Source of the DNA: Streptomyces sp. TRM64462
Lineage (GTDB): Bacteria; Actinomycetota; Actinomycetes; Streptomycetales; Streptomycetaceae
Reading direction: 5' to 3'
Assembly (NCBI RefSeq): GCF_013362995.1
Contig: NZ_JABWDV010000445.1
Location: 1-50,134 of the forward strand
Length of the DNA stretch: 50,134 bases
Under the pieces are notes generated by a model. That model saw only the letters and a program-made list of their open reading frames with translations, was not told the origin of the DNA and did not search any database. The position numbers were made by a program, and so were the translations under genes. Of this stretch, positions 34,073 through 43,311 are shown in pieces (positions within the stretch are counted from its first letter, which is position 1; each line of letters starts with the position of its first letter).

Positions 34073-34557
34073 AACACGTACGGGTCACCGGTGGCCGGCA
34101 CGAGAACGCGATGGTCGTTGTTCTGCGGGTTCTTGTCCGTCGCGCCGCCGTTCCAGGCGGTGTCGACGTGGAGGGTCACCTCGTGCGGCGTGCCCACGGT
34201 CCGCAGCTCCAGGGCCTTCTCGCGCCGGGTCCCGTCGGAGGGCAGGGCGCCCGTCGAGCACAGCACGACGCGGTCGCCGCCCCACACGCAGTCCGGGGGC
34301 AGCTTGCCGGGAACGACCGGCACCGAGAAGGCCAGCCGGACCGTCGCCTCCTCCAGCGACGACGGCCCGCTGTTCCGGCTCAGTACGAGAACGTCGAGCC
34401 GGCCTTCCGAGAGGGACGCGAACCCGTGATACGCCACATCCGCCTCAGGCGCGACAGGCGCGGGCGCGGCGCCCGCCACGCCACCACCGACGCCCGGGCC
34501 CACCACGGTCGCCGCCGCCAGGGAAACCGCCAGAGCGGCCTTGCGCAGAGCAAACAT
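34069..34557 (-). CDS. small secreted protein, function unknown
   Basis: 162 residues with a clear Sec signal: positive start, hydrophobic core ([23 protein letters not shown]) and likely cleavage after AGAA or AGAAPA near residue 31-33. The mature part looks beta-rich (RLDVLVLSRNSGPSSLEEATVRLAFSVP) like immunoglobulin-type or DUF11-like extracellular domains. Two Cys at about residues 90 and 100 could pair. It is divergent from the SDR gene and not obviously part of an operon. Confidence 0.82.
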   Translation of the reverse strand: MFALRKAALAVSLAAATVVGPGVGGGVAGAAPAPVAPEADVAYHGFASLSEGRLDVLVLSRNSGPSSLEEATVRLAFSVPVVPGKLPPDCVWGGDRVVLCSTGALPSDGTRREKALELRTVGTPHEVTLHVDTAWNGGATDKNPQNNDHRVLVPATGDPYVF

Positions 34558-34697
34558 GTCCCGAAGATACCGATTTCATACCGCCCCCGACGCAGCCACG
34601 CGGCCGAGCGGCCCGGCGTTCCCCCATTCCGCCGCGTCACCGCCGCCGACCTATGCTGACAACGCCTCACCCGACCACTTGTACGAGGAGCCCCGCC

Positions 34698-35462
34698 ATG
34701 ACCGCCGCCGCCCTCCCCGTCGCCGTCGTCACCGGAGCCAGCAGCGGCATCGGCGCGGCCACCGCACGCCGCCTCGCGGAGGCCGGCCACCACGTGATCC
34801 TCACGGCCCGCCGCAAGGACCGCGTCGAGACCCTGGCCGCCGAGCTCACCGCGGCCGGCCACCAGGCCACGGCCCACCCCCTGGACGTCACCGACCGCGC
34901 GGCGGTCGACGCCTTCGCCGCGGGGCTCGCCCGCTGCGACGTCCTGGTCAACAACGCGGGCGGCGCACTCGGCGCCGACCCCGTCGCCACCGGCGACCCC
35001 GAGGAGTGGCGCCGCATGTACGAGGTCAACGTCCTCGGCACCCTCCACATGACCCAGGCCCTGCTCCCCGCCCTCACGGCGAGCGGCGCGGGCACGGTCG
35101 TCGTGATCTCCTCCACGGCGGCCCACTCCACCTACGAGGGCGGCGCCGGCTACGTCGCCGCCAAGCACGGCGCCCACGTCCTGGCCGAGACCCTCCGCCT
35201 GGAGATCGTCGGCACCCCGGTCCGCGTCATCGAGATCGCCCCCGGCATGGTCAGGACGGAGGAGTTCGCGACCACCCGCTTCCACGGCGACACGGAGAAG
35301 GCCGCGAAGGTCTACGAGGGCGTGGCCGACCCCCTGACGGCCGACGACGTCGCCGACACGGTCACCTGGGCGGTCACCCGCCCACCCCACGTCAACATCG
35401 ACCTCCTGGTCGTCCGCCCCCGAGCCCAGGCCTCCAACACCAAGATCCACCGCGAACGCTGA
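34698..35462 (+). CDS. short-chain dehydrogenase/reductase (SDR)
   Basis: 254 residues from ATG 34698 (GAGGAG upstream). Classical SDR: TGASSGIG (12-19), NNAG (85-88), catalytic Ser near 139, Tyr152 and Lys156 (YVAAK). It is an NAD(P)-dependent oxidoreductase of the YdfG/serine-dehydrogenase-like type; the Arg at 38 and 39 after the second strand suggests NADP preference. Substrate unknown. It is followed by a hairpin at 35543. Confidence 0.93.
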   Translation: MTAAALPVAVVTGASSGIGAATARRLAEAGHHVILTARRKDRVETLAAELTAAGHQATAHPLDVTDRAAVDAFAAGLARCDVLVNNAGGALGADPVATGDPEEWRRMYEVNVLGTLHMTQALLPALTASGAGTVVVISSTAAHSTYEGGAGYVAAKHGAHVLAETLRLEIVGTPVRVIEIAPGMVRTEEFATTRFHGDTEKAAKVYEGVADPLTADDVADTVTWAVTRPPHVNIDLLVVRPRAQASNTKIHRER

Positions 35463-35542
35463 TCCAATCGGGTGAACACACCCCATCGTCCGTACGACAC
35501 CCGAACCTTCGCCCTACGCTCGCGCACAACCACAAAGAAGCA

Positions 35543-35576
35543 GCCTGTGGCCGGGATAGCCGTCCCGACCACAGGC
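35543..35576 (+). terminator. terminator-like hairpin after the SDR gene
   Basis: An 8-bp outer stem (35543-35550 with 35569-35576) encloses a 5-bp inner stem (35552-35556 with 35563-35567). It lies 80 bp past the SDR stop and 27 bp before the homing endonuclease start, so it could terminate the first or regulate the second. Confidence 0.6.
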
Positions 35577-35603
35577 CTCACCACAGGAAGCAGAGACCTT
35601 CCC

Positions 35604-36446
35604 ATGGCTGAACGCGAGCCTAACGGGCCCTTCATGGACCTCGAAAACCCCGACTACGCGTACATGTTCGGCTTCATACAGGCCGACGGGCACCTGGGCT
35701 AAGGGGCGGGCCGGAAGGGCCGCCTGACGGTTGAGATCAACGCGCGGGACCTCCACATACTGGAGGAGTTCCAGCGCCTCACGCCGTACTACACGTCCAT
35801 CACAGAGCGCACGCGCCAGACCAACTTCAGCGGTTCCCACCACTCCGCCACATGGAGCCTGTGCTCCCTGGAGGCCCGAACGCGACTGAACAAGCTGGGC
35901 CTGCCCTACGGCAAGAAGTCAGTCAAGATCACGCCGCCCCGTGTGCCGTTCTCACGCCCGGACTACCTACGCGGCGTGATCGATGCGGATGGCTCGGTCG
36001 GCTACACCGAACAGGGCTTCCCATTTGTCTCCCTGACCACGGCGAGTACGGCGGTGGGAGCCTACCTCTGCCACTACGCGAAGAAGGTGACGGGTGCACA
36101 GCGCACCATCAAGCGCAACGCCCGCGACAGCATCTACAACATCCTCTACACAAAGGAAGCAGCGCAGGAGCTGAGTGCGCACCTCTACTACCCCGGCTGC
36201 CTGAGCCTGGAGCGCAAACGCACAGCGGCCGCGACGCTCTCCGACTGGGTGCGCCCTGCGGACATGAAGATCGCACCACCCCGGCGCCGATGGAAGGCGT
36301 GGGAGGACCGAGTCCTGCTCAAGCTCGACAGCCCCGCTGCCTCCGCTGAGGAACTCGGGCGTACAGAGCAGAGCTGCAGCCTTCGCCTGTGGCGCCTGAA
36401 GACCGGGCGGGTGCCCATGCCGCCCGAGGAGAACGCCGTCGGCTGA
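35604..36446 (+). pseudogene. LAGLIDADG homing endonuclease with an in-frame TAA
   Basis: One reading frame of 281 codons runs from ATG 35604 to TGA 36444, but codon 33 is TAA (35700-35702), right after the first LAGLIDADG motif (MFGFIQADGHLG). Coding sequence continues in the same frame, including the second motif (LRGVIDADGSVGY, about residues 124-136). A C-terminal KAWEDRVLLKL...ELGRTEQSCSLRLWRLK segment resembles a SANT/HTH DNA-binding module. Both catalytic acidic motifs are present, so only the stop breaks it. Readthrough, restart from a downstream start such as GTG 35943, or sequencing error are alternatives. The DNA is less GC-biased than neighbours, consistent with transfer. It is not an intein or inside an intron as far as visible. 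Confidence 0.85.
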
Positions 36447-36452
36447 CAGCCG

Positions 36453-36492
36453 GCACTGGGCCCCCGGAGCATCGGCTCCGGGGGCCCAGTGC
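36453..36492. terminator. strong bidirectional terminator, 18-bp stem
   Basis: A perfect 18-bp stem (36453-36470 with 36475-36492) and 4-nt loop (ATCG) lie between the convergent homing endonuclease remnant and rtcB, ending 4 bp before the rtcB stop. Confidence 0.9.
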
Positions 36493-36496
36493 TGTC

Positions 36497-37690
36497 TCAG
36501 CCCTTCACACAGATGAACTGCTTGAGCTTCGCGACGACCTCTACCAGGTCCCGCTGCTGAGCCATCACCTGATCGATCTGCTTGTAGGCGGCCGGAATCT
36601 CGTCGAGGACGCCAGAGTCCTTACGGCACTCCACACCACGCGTCTGCTCCTCCAGGTCCCGGACCGTGAAGCGCCGCTTCGCCGCGTTCCGGCTCATCCG
36701 CCGGCCCGCTCCGTGCGAGGCCGAGTTGAACGCCTTCTCGTTCCCGAGGCCCTTCACGATGTACGAGCTGGTGCCCATGGACCCCGGGATGATCCCGAAA
36801 TCGCCGCTGCCCGCGCGGATCGCGCCCTTCCTGGTGACCAACAGATCCATGCCGTCGTAACGCTCCTCCGCCACGTAGTTGTGGTGGCAGGAGATCTCCT
36901 GGTCGAAGGTCACCTTGGCCTTCTTGAACTCCTTGCTGATCACGCCCTTGAGCAGCGCCATCATGATCGCGCGGTTGTGCTTCGCATACTCCTGCGCCCA
37001 GTACAGATCGTTCCTGTAGGCAGCCATCTCCGGAGTGTCCGCCACGAAGACCGCCAGGTCACGGTCGACCAGATCCTGGTTGTGGGGCAGCTTCTGAGCA
37101 ACGCCGATGTGATGCTCGGCCAGTTCCTTGCCGATGTTGCGGGAGCCGGAGTGCAGCATCAACCAGACCGAATCCGACTGATCGAGACAAACCTCGATCA
37201 TATGATTTCCCGATCCGAGCGTTCCCATCTGCTTCGTGGCCCGTTCCTGACGGAACTTGACCGCCTCCGCGACCCCGTCGAACCGTGCCCACAGGTCGTC
37301 GAAGCCCGTCAGCGAGAAGCCGTGGAAGCGGCTCGGGTCCACCGCCTCGTCGTGCATCCCGCGGCCGACCGGGATCGCCTGCTCGATCCTCGAGCGGAGC
37401 CCGGACAGGTCGCCCGGCAGGTCATTGGCCGTCAGGGACGTCTTGACGGCGGACATCCCGCAGCCGATGTCGACCCCGACCGCCGCCGGACAGACCGCGC
37501 CGCGCATGGCGATGACCGAACCGACCGTCGCGCCCTTGCCGTAATGGACGTCCGGCATGACCGCGAGGCCCTTGATCCACGGCAGTGTCGTGACGTTGCG
37601 GAGCTGCTGCATCGCGCCGTCCTCCACCGTCGTGGGGTCGGTCCACATCCGGATCGGGACCTTCGCCCCGGGTACTTCTACGTACGACAT
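36497..37690 (-). CDS. rtcB: RNA-splicing ligase RtcB
   Basis: 397 residues from ATG 37690 (GAGGA upstream). The metal-binding signature VGVDIGCGM (71-79, Asp74 and Cys77) is followed by LGSGNHMIEV, HSGSRNIGKELAEHH, EISCHHNYV and the guanylylated His in NSASHGAGRRMSR. It joins RNA 2',3'-cyclic phosphate or 3'-phosphate to 5'-hydroxyl ends using GTP. No intein interrupts it, although rtcB genes are a known intein site. No archease or rtcA gene is adjacent. It is divergent from the DUF3558 gene and convergent with the endonuclease remnant. Confidence 0.97.
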   Translation of the reverse strand: MSYVEVPGAKVPIRMWTDPTTVEDGAMQQLRNVTTLPWIKGLAVMPDVHYGKGATVGSVIAMRGAVCPAAVGVDIGCGMSAVKTSLTANDLPGDLSGLRSRIEQAIPVGRGMHDEAVDPSRFHGFSLTGFDDLWARFDGVAEAVKFRQERATKQMGTLGSGNHMIEVCLDQSDSVWLMLHSGSRNIGKELAEHHIGVAQKLPHNQDLVDRDLAVFVADTPEMAAYRNDLYWAQEYAKHNRAIMMALLKGVISKEFKKAKVTFDQEISCHHNYVAEERYDGMDLLVTRKGAIRAGSGDFGIIPGSMGTSSYIVKGLGNEKAFNSASHGAGRRMSRNAAKRRFTVRDLEEQTRGVECRKDSGVLDEIPAAYKQIDQVMAQQRDLVEVVAKLKQFICVKG

Positions 37691-37864
37691 ACTTCCTCGA
37701 TCCCCCACCAAAAGACTGAAAGCGCAAAAACCGGTGCCAGCATCCGCAAAGGCCGCAGCGGAACGGCAGCGACGGCTGCGCGTGCGATACACATTGTGTT
37801 CACCGGCCGACGACGACCGGCAAGCTGTTTTCACCGTGACCGTCAGGGAAAGGAGCCCGGGACC

Positions 37865-38785
37865 GTGCAGCGAAGGGCGTACGCACCCGGCCTGGCCGCG
37901 CTTCTCGCGGCGCTCGCCGTCGTCACCGGGCTCGGCGGATGCAGTGCGGGTGCGGGAACGGACGGCGCGGACGCCGACGCCAAGTCCGGTACCACCACCG
38001 GCCCGGTCGCGGCCCCCGGCAGGTACCGCACCCTGTACGAGCCGTGCGGCTCCGTCAGCGCGTCGCTTCTCCAGGAGCTTCTGCCCGGCGTGGCCGATCT
38101 GCCGGCCGAGCAGCGCGAGCGCGTCCTGCGCGGCACCGCCGCCGTCTCGTACGACACCGACCGGCGTGCCGGGTGCAGTTGGAAGGCGGACGGGGTGGAC
38201 GCCGTGCACCACCTCACGCTCGACTTCGAGCGGGTGGTGTCGTACGACCCGACGGTCAGCGACGACAGCAGGGCGCAGGAGGTGTTCGAGCGCAAGGAGA
38301 CGGCTGCTGGGCTCCCCGCCCGTACGCCGGAGCCCGGCAGCGCGTCGCCTTCCGGCGCGTCCGCTCCCGGCGCGTCCGCTCCCGGTGCCTCCGCTTCCGG
38401 TGGCTCGCCCTCCGGTTCCTCCGCCGCGACGCCCCCGGCCGGCGGCCAGCAGGCGCAGACCGGCACGCCGAGCCCGGGCGCCTCGGGCTCCCCCGCCGCC
38501 CCTCCGGCCTCGCCCGACGCGTCCGTCTCCGCGACCCCCGACGGCCTCCAGCCCCGCGTCCTGGACGACCTCGCCGACGCGGCGTTCATCGACGACGTCC
38601 TCGCCCCGGCCGGCCCGGCCGCCCAGCAGCGCACCGTCAGCGTGGTGTTCCGCACATCGAACGTCATCGTGACCGTGCGGTACGCGGCCCAGCCCGCCCG
38701 TGTCGGTGAGGTTCCGGACAGTGAGGAACTGCAGGACAGGGCCCGCGCGCTGGCCCGCAGCCTGGCCGACCGGTTCGACGACTGA
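37865..38785 (+). CDS. DUF3558-type lipoprotein
   Basis: 306 residues from GTG 37865 with AAAGGAG upstream. Lipobox LGGC predicts lipidation at Cys26. The domain has the Cys pair pattern of DUF3558 (LYEPCGSVS... and GCSWKAD). A Ser/Ala/Pro/Gly repeat tract (GASAPGASAPGASASGGS) fills the middle and is encoded by a tandem GCGTCCGCTCCCG repeat at about 38340-38400. The function of the family is unknown; it is cell-surface attached. It is paired with a paralogue downstream, 118 bp away. Confidence 0.88.
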   Translation: MQRRAYAPGLAALLAALAVVTGLGGCSAGAGTDGADADAKSGTTTGPVAAPGRYRTLYEPCGSVSASLLQELLPGVADLPAEQRERVLRGTAAVSYDTDRRAGCSWKADGVDAVHHLTLDFERVVSYDPTVSDDSRAQEVFERKETAAGLPARTPEPGSASPSGASAPGASAPGASASGGSPSGSSAATPPAGGQQAQTGTPSPGASGSPAAPPASPDASVSATPDGLQPRVLDDLADAAFIDDVLAPAGPAAQQRTVSVVFRTSNVIVTVRYAAQPARVGEVPDSEELQDRARALARSLADRFDD

Positions 38786-38903
38786 CCGCCGCCGGGCTTC
38801 CCGTACGGGCTCCGCCGCCGGTCCGAGTCGGGCTAACGTGGCCGGGCCGGACCGCTGCCCGGACGTGTGACAACACGCGACAGAGCGACTGACTGAAGGA
38901 ACC

Positions 38904-39650
38904 ATGCACCGATCAGCCCCGCGCCTCACCCGCATACTCGCCTGCGCCGCCGTCCCGGCGCTGCTCGTCGTCACCGGCTGCTCGTCGGACGACTCCGGCG
39001 GCGGCTCCGCGGGCTCCGGCGGCGGCAAGGCCGCGGAGTCGTCCGCGGCCGCCTCGGCCGCGCCGTCGAAGCCCGCCGCGCCGAAGCCGACCGTCGCACC
39101 CGCGAAGTACGCGAAGCTGCCGGACGCCTGCAAGGCCGTCACGGTGAAGACGCTGGAGGAACTGATCCCGGAGCTGAAGCAGAAGGGCGGCGTGCCGGGC
39201 AAGACCTCCGACCTGGCCAGCCGTGGGAGCTGCTCCTGGAACGCCCTTGAGGACAAGGGCACGAAGGGCTCGAACTACCGCTGGCTCGACGTCTCGCTGC
39301 TGCGCTTCGACTCGGAGCAGACGCTCGGCAGCGGTGAGGAGCGGGCGCAGCAGAAGTACATGGAGAAGGTCGCCGAGGTGAAGGCGACCGAGGGCGCGAC
39401 GGACATCCGTACGTCGCCCGCCGCGGGCGTCGGCAACGAGTCGACGGCCATCAGCTACGCCCTGAAGAAGACGGGCGAGACCTTCCGCTACGCGGTGATC
39501 GTGGCCCGTACGGAGAACGCGCTGATCACCGTCTCCTACAACGGCACCGGCTACGCGGGCGCCGAGCCGCCGGCCGCCGCCGACATGATGGAGGGCACGG
39601 TGAAGGCCGTGAAGGAGACCGTCAAGGCCGTCGCTGACGCCAACAAGTAG
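38904..39650 (+). CDS. DUF3558-type lipoprotein, second copy
   Basis: 248 residues from ATG 38904 (AAGGA upstream). Lipobox VTGC predicts Cys26 lipidation, followed by Ser/Gly and Ala/Pro-rich linker and a domain with the DUF3558 Cys pattern (LPDACKAVT and GSCSWNAL). It is shorter than its upstream paralogue and lacks the long central repeat. Probably a local duplication; both are predicted to face the outside of the membrane. Confidence 0.88.
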   Translation: MHRSAPRLTRILACAAVPALLVVTGCSSDDSGGGSAGSGGGKAAESSAAASAAPSKPAAPKPTVAPAKYAKLPDACKAVTVKTLEELIPELKQKGGVPGKTSDLASRGSCSWNALEDKGTKGSNYRWLDVSLLRFDSEQTLGSGEERAQQKYMEKVAEVKATEGATDIRTSPAAGVGNESTAISYALKKTGETFRYAVIVARTENALITVSYNGTGYAGAEPPAAADMMEGTVKAVKETVKAVADANK

Positions 39651-39799
39651 CCGCCGCAGCGGCCTTCGCCCGCGGCTCGGGGGTCTCGTGTGGAGCTTCC
39701 GGCCTCCCCCCGGGGGCCGGTATCCGTACGCGTGTGCCAGGCTGTGCCCCGCGAGAGGGATATCGCGTCAGAGATATCGACGTCGGGAGGGGACCGCGG

Positions 39800-41218
39800 G
39801 TGGCCGCGATGCAGCTGACACGGATGCACCGCGTTTTGATCGGTGTCGTCGTCGCCGGTGCTTTGGTCATCGCCGGGATCGGCTTCGCGGGGTCGTACGC
39901 CGCGGTGCGGGAGCTCGCCGAGAAGAAAGGATTCGGCGACTTCTCCCTGGTCTTCCCCATCGGCATCGACGCGGGCATCTGTGTGCTGCTCGCTCTGGAC
40001 CTGCTGCTGACGTGGATGCGGATCCCGTTCCCGCTGCTGCGCCAGACGGCGTGGCTGCTGACGGCCGCGACCATCGCGTTCAACGGCGCTGCGGCGTGGC
40101 CGGATCCGCTCGGTGTGGGCATGCACGCGGTGATTCCCGTGCTGTTCGTCGTCGCCGTGGAGGCGGCCCGGCACGCGGTGGGCCGGATCGCGGACATCAC
40201 GGCCGACAAGCACATGGAGGGCGTACGGCTGACGCGGTGGCTGCTGTCGCCGGTGCCGACGTTCCGGCTGTGGCGGCGGATGAAGCTGTGGGAGCTGCGC
40301 TCGTACGAGCAGGTGATCAAGCTGGAGCAGGACCGGCTGATCTACCAGGCGCGGCTCCAGGCCCGCTTCGGGCGCGCGTGGCGGCGCAAGGCGCCGGTGG
40401 AGGCGCTGATGCCGCTGCGTCTCGCGCGGTACGGGGTGCCGCTCGCCGAGACGGCACCGGCGGGGCTTGCGGCGGCGGGCATCGAGCCGGTGCTGCTGCC
40501 GCCGAACCCGACGGCGGTGCTGGTCAAGGAGGAGCCGGAGGCCCCGGCGGTGGCCGCTGTGGCCGTCCCGGCCGCGGCACAGGCACCGGAACTCCCGCAG
40601 ACGGCGACCCCGGACCAGCCCCGGCAGCAGCCCGAGCACACGCCCCAGCCCCAGGCCCAGCCCCAGGCCCAGCAGCCGCAGCCGCAGCCGCAGCCGCAGC
40701 AGGCCGCACCCCCGGAAGCCGCCGTACCGCAGCAGGGCCCGGCGCAGCACGCGCAGGCCCCGCAGCCCCAGCAGCAGCCGGCGTACGAGCACCCCGCCCA
40801 GAACCAGCACCAGTCGGCCCCCGAGCCTGAGCCCGAGTACCCGGTGCCGCCCACGCACGTGAGCCCCTGGTTCGCCGCGCCCAAGCTGCCGAACGACGCC
40901 GCGTACGCGGGCACCTACGACCCGGCGGCGTACCCGCAGGACCCGGAGGCCCCGGAGACCCCGGAGCAGGCCGAGGCCCAGGCGCAGGCCCAGGCGCAGG
41001 CGCAGGCCGAGGCGGACGAGTTCGCCCGCATCGCGTACGACGTGTTCCGCACGTACGTCGGTGAGCACGGCGACTGGCCGAGCGCGGACGTCCTCGACAT
41101 ACACCTCGCCGACACGCACGGCATCCAGCACCCGCGCAGCGCCGCGCTTCTGCGCCGCCTCCTGCCCGACTTCAAGAACCGCTACCAGGCGGAGCTGGAG
41201 GCCGAACACATCGCGTAG
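39800..41218 (+). CDS. DUF2637 family membrane protein with repeat-rich cytoplasmic tail
   Basis: 472 residues from GTG 39800 with GGGAGGGG upstream; ATG 39809 is an alternative. Four hydrophobic segments fill about residues 8-125 (RVLIGVVVAGALVIAGIGFAGSYA; FPIGIDAGICVLLALDLLL; WLLTAATIAFNGAAAW; AVIPVLFVVAVEAARHA), as in DUF2637, a family also seen in plasmid spread proteins. A 200-residue Pro/Gln region with PQPQAQ and QAQAQAQA runs follows. The C-terminus (residues about 400-472, YDVFRTYVGEHGDWPSADVLDIHL...PRSAALLRRLLPDF) looks like an HTH. A DNA-binding, membrane-tethered role is inferred. Confidence 0.82.
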   Translation: MAAMQLTRMHRVLIGVVVAGALVIAGIGFAGSYAAVRELAEKKGFGDFSLVFPIGIDAGICVLLALDLLLTWMRIPFPLLRQTAWLLTAATIAFNGAAAWPDPLGVGMHAVIPVLFVVAVEAARHAVGRIADITADKHMEGVRLTRWLLSPVPTFRLWRRMKLWELRSYEQVIKLEQDRLIYQARLQARFGRAWRRKAPVEALMPLRLARYGVPLAETAPAGLAAAGIEPVLLPPNPTAVLVKEEPEAPAVAAVAVPAAAQAPELPQTATPDQPRQQPEHTPQPQAQPQAQQPQPQPQPQQAAPPEAAVPQQGPAQHAQAPQPQQQPAYEHPAQNQHQSAPEPEPEYPVPPTHVSPWFAAPKLPNDAAYAGTYDPAAYPQDPEAPETPEQAEAQAQAQAQAQAEADEFARIAYDVFRTYVGEHGDWPSADVLDIHLADTHGIQHPRSAALLRRLLPDFKNRYQAELEAEHIA

Positions 41219-41234
41219 CGCCCAGCCCGCATCT

Positions 41235-41310
41235 CTCCTCAAGCGCCGGAGGGGCTCGAATTGAGCCCCTCCGGCGCTTGAGGAGCGGGGGTTCGGGGGC
41301 GGAGCCCCCG
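41235..41310. repeat. Streptomyces palindromic intergenic element / terminator
   Basis: A perfect 23-bp stem (41235-41257 with 41263-41285) with a 5-nt loop, then a second 7-bp stem (41294-41300 with 41304-41310). It contains the CAAGCGCCGGAGGGGCT core that I recall as scattered through intergenic spaces of Streptomyces genomes. It lies between the convergent DUF2637 gene and lysS and likely terminates both. Confidence 0.85.
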
Positions 41311-41336
41311 ATTCGGGAAGGGGCGGGGTAGGGGGC

Positions 41337-43103
41337 TCAGGCGCCGAGCAGCTTGCGCACCCGGTCCGCGCCGACGGCGAGAAGCAGCGTGGGCAGGCGC
41401 GGCCCCGTGTCGCGGCTGACGAGCAGCCGGTACAGCAGGGCGAAGAAGGTGCGCTGGGCGACCTTCAGCTCGGGCGTCGGCTTGGCCTCCGGGTCCAGTC
41501 CTGCCATCACCTTCGGGACGCCGTAGACGAGCGTGGTGAGCCCGTCCAGCGACCAGTGGCTGTCCAGGCCTTCCAGGAGGAGCCGCAGCGATTCGCGGCC
41601 CTCGTCGTCCAGCGAGGCGAGGAGCTCGGTGTCGGGCTCGTCGCGCACGATCGTGCGGGCCTCGGCCGGGACCTGGGTGGTGATCCAGTTCTCGGCGCGG
41701 TCCAGCCGGGGGCGGACCTCGTCGAGGGAGGTCAGCGGATTGGCCGGGTCGAGGTCGCTGAGGATCCGGAGCGTCTGCTCGTCGTGTCCGGCCGTGATGT
41801 CGGCGACCGAGGCGAGCGTGCGGTACGGCAGCGGGCGCGGCGTGCGGGGCAGCTCGCCGGCCGCGGTGCGGACGGCCCGGGAGTGGGCGGCGGCGTCGGC
41901 GGGCAGGGCCGTGCCGTCGGCGACCTTGGCCTCCAGCTTGTCCCACTCGTCGTACAGCCGCTGGATCTCCTGGTCGAAGGCGACCTTGAAGGACTGGTTC
42001 GGCCTGCGGCGGGCGTAGAGCCAGCGCAGCAGCGGCGCCTCCATGATCTTCAGGGCGTCGGCCGGGGTGGGCACGCCGCCCTTCGACGAGGACATCTTGG
42101 CCATGCCGGAGATGCCGACGAAGGCGTACATGGGGCCGATGGGCTGGACGCCGTCGAAGATCTCGCGGACGATCTGGCCGCCGACGACGAACGACGAGCC
42201 GGGCGAGGAGTGGTCGACGCCGCTGGGCTCGAAGATGACGCCCTCGTACGCCCAGCGCATCGGCCAGTCGACCTTCCACACGAGCTTGCCGCGGTTGAAG
42301 TCGCGCAGGTGGACGGTCTCGGAGTGGCCGCACACGCAGGTGTAGGTCAGCTCGGTGGTCTCGTCGTCGTACGCGGTGACCGTGGTGAGGTCGCGCTCGC
42401 AGCGGCCGCAGTAGGGCTTGTACGGGAAGTAGCCGGCGGCGCCGCCGGAGCCGTCGTCCTCGCTGGCGGCGCCGGAGCCCTCGGCGGCCTCCAGCTCGGC
42501 CTCGTCGACCGGCTTCTGCTGCTTCTGCTGCTGCGGCTTCTGGCCCTTGCCCTTGGGCTGGCCGGTGGCCTTGTCCTTGGTGCGGTAGCGGTCGAGGATC
42601 GCGTCGATGTCGTGCCGGTGCGTCATCGCGTGCAGGATCTGCTCGCGGTAGGCGCCCGACGTGTACATCTCGGTCTGGCTGATGCCGTCGAACTCGACGC
42701 CCAGCTCCGCGAGGGACGCGATCATGTCGGCCTTGAAGTGCTCCGCCCAGTTCGCGTGCGGGGAGCCCGCGGGGGCGGGCACGGAGGTGAGGGGCTTGCC
42801 GATGTGGTCGGCCCAGGAGCCGTCGACGCCCGGGACGCCGGCCGGGACCTTACGGTAGCGGTCGTAGTCGTCCCAGGAGATCAGGTGGCGGACCTCGTGC
42901 CCGCGGCGCCGGATCTCGTCGGCGACGAGGTGCGGGGTCATGACCTCGCGGAGGTTGCCCATGTGGATCGGGCCGGACGGCGACAGGCCGGAGGCGACGA
43001 CGACCGGTTTGCCAGGCGCACGTCGCTCCGACTCGGCGATGACCTCGTCCGCGAAACGGGAGACCCAGTCGGTCTCGGTGCTGCTCTGAGCCACGATCGG
43101 CAC
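41337..43103 (-). CDS. lysS: lysyl-tRNA synthetase, class I
   Basis: 588 residues from GTG 43103 (start MPIVAQSST... as I recall for homologues). ATG 43163 would add 20 residues but has no usable spacing. Class I active-site motifs are present: SGPIHMGN (HIGH-like, about 43-50) and KMSSSKG (KMSKS). A Cys-rich insertion ([11 protein letters not shown]...CVCGH, four Cys) suggests a zinc site. Just before it is a low-complexity stretch of about 45 residues ([10 protein letters not shown], Gly/Ser/Asp-rich). It charges tRNA-Lys. Divergent from argS. Confidence 0.93.
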   Translation of the reverse strand: MPIVAQSSTETDWVSRFADEVIAESERRAPGKPVVVASGLSPSGPIHMGNLREVMTPHLVADEIRRRGHEVRHLISWDDYDRYRKVPAGVPGVDGSWADHIGKPLTSVPAPAGSPHANWAEHFKADMIASLAELGVEFDGISQTEMYTSGAYREQILHAMTHRHDIDAILDRYRTKDKATGQPKGKGQKPQQQKQQKPVDEAELEAAEGSGAASEDDGSGGAAGYFPYKPYCGRCERDLTTVTAYDDETTELTYTCVCGHSETVHLRDFNRGKLVWKVDWPMRWAYEGVIFEPSGVDHSSPGSSFVVGGQIVREIFDGVQPIGPMYAFVGISGMAKMSSSKGGVPTPADALKIMEAPLLRWLYARRRPNQSFKVAFDQEIQRLYDEWDKLEAKVADGTALPADAAAHSRAVRTAAGELPRTPRPLPYRTLASVADITAGHDEQTLRILSDLDPANPLTSLDEVRPRLDRAENWITTQVPAEARTIVRDEPDTELLASLDDEGRESLRLLLEGLDSHWSLDGLTTLVYGVPKVMAGLDPEAKPTPELKVAQRTFFALLYRLLVSRDTGPRLPTLLLAVGADRVRKLLGA

Positions 43104-43311
43104 GTCCTTGATGTCTCTGATACGGGTTTCGAAGGGTTGGTGCGGGGGGTTGCCCTCCGCCATTCTCCCAGACGGAACAGAGACCCCGGAGGTTGTCCAC
43201 AGGTGTAGGCGGACGGTGTACGGCGGAGCGAAAAGGTGTTGCCGGGCCATGGGAGACTTGACAACCGAACCAGCTCACCCGAAAACACCCACTCCACAGG
43301 AACGGAAGCTC

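Noticed and set aside
36389..37864. N-terminal extension of the first DUF3558 lipoprotein from 36389
   Set aside because: It crosses antisense to rtcB; the GTG at 37865 gives a ribosome site and lipoprotein signal.
37691..39262. Long N-terminal extension of rtcB on the minus strand
   Set aside because: It is antisense to the DUF3558 genes; RtcB family length and the GAGGA site support ATG 37690.
43258..43263. TTGACA as an argS -35 box
   Set aside because: No convincing -10 element at correct spacing, so not listed as a promoter.
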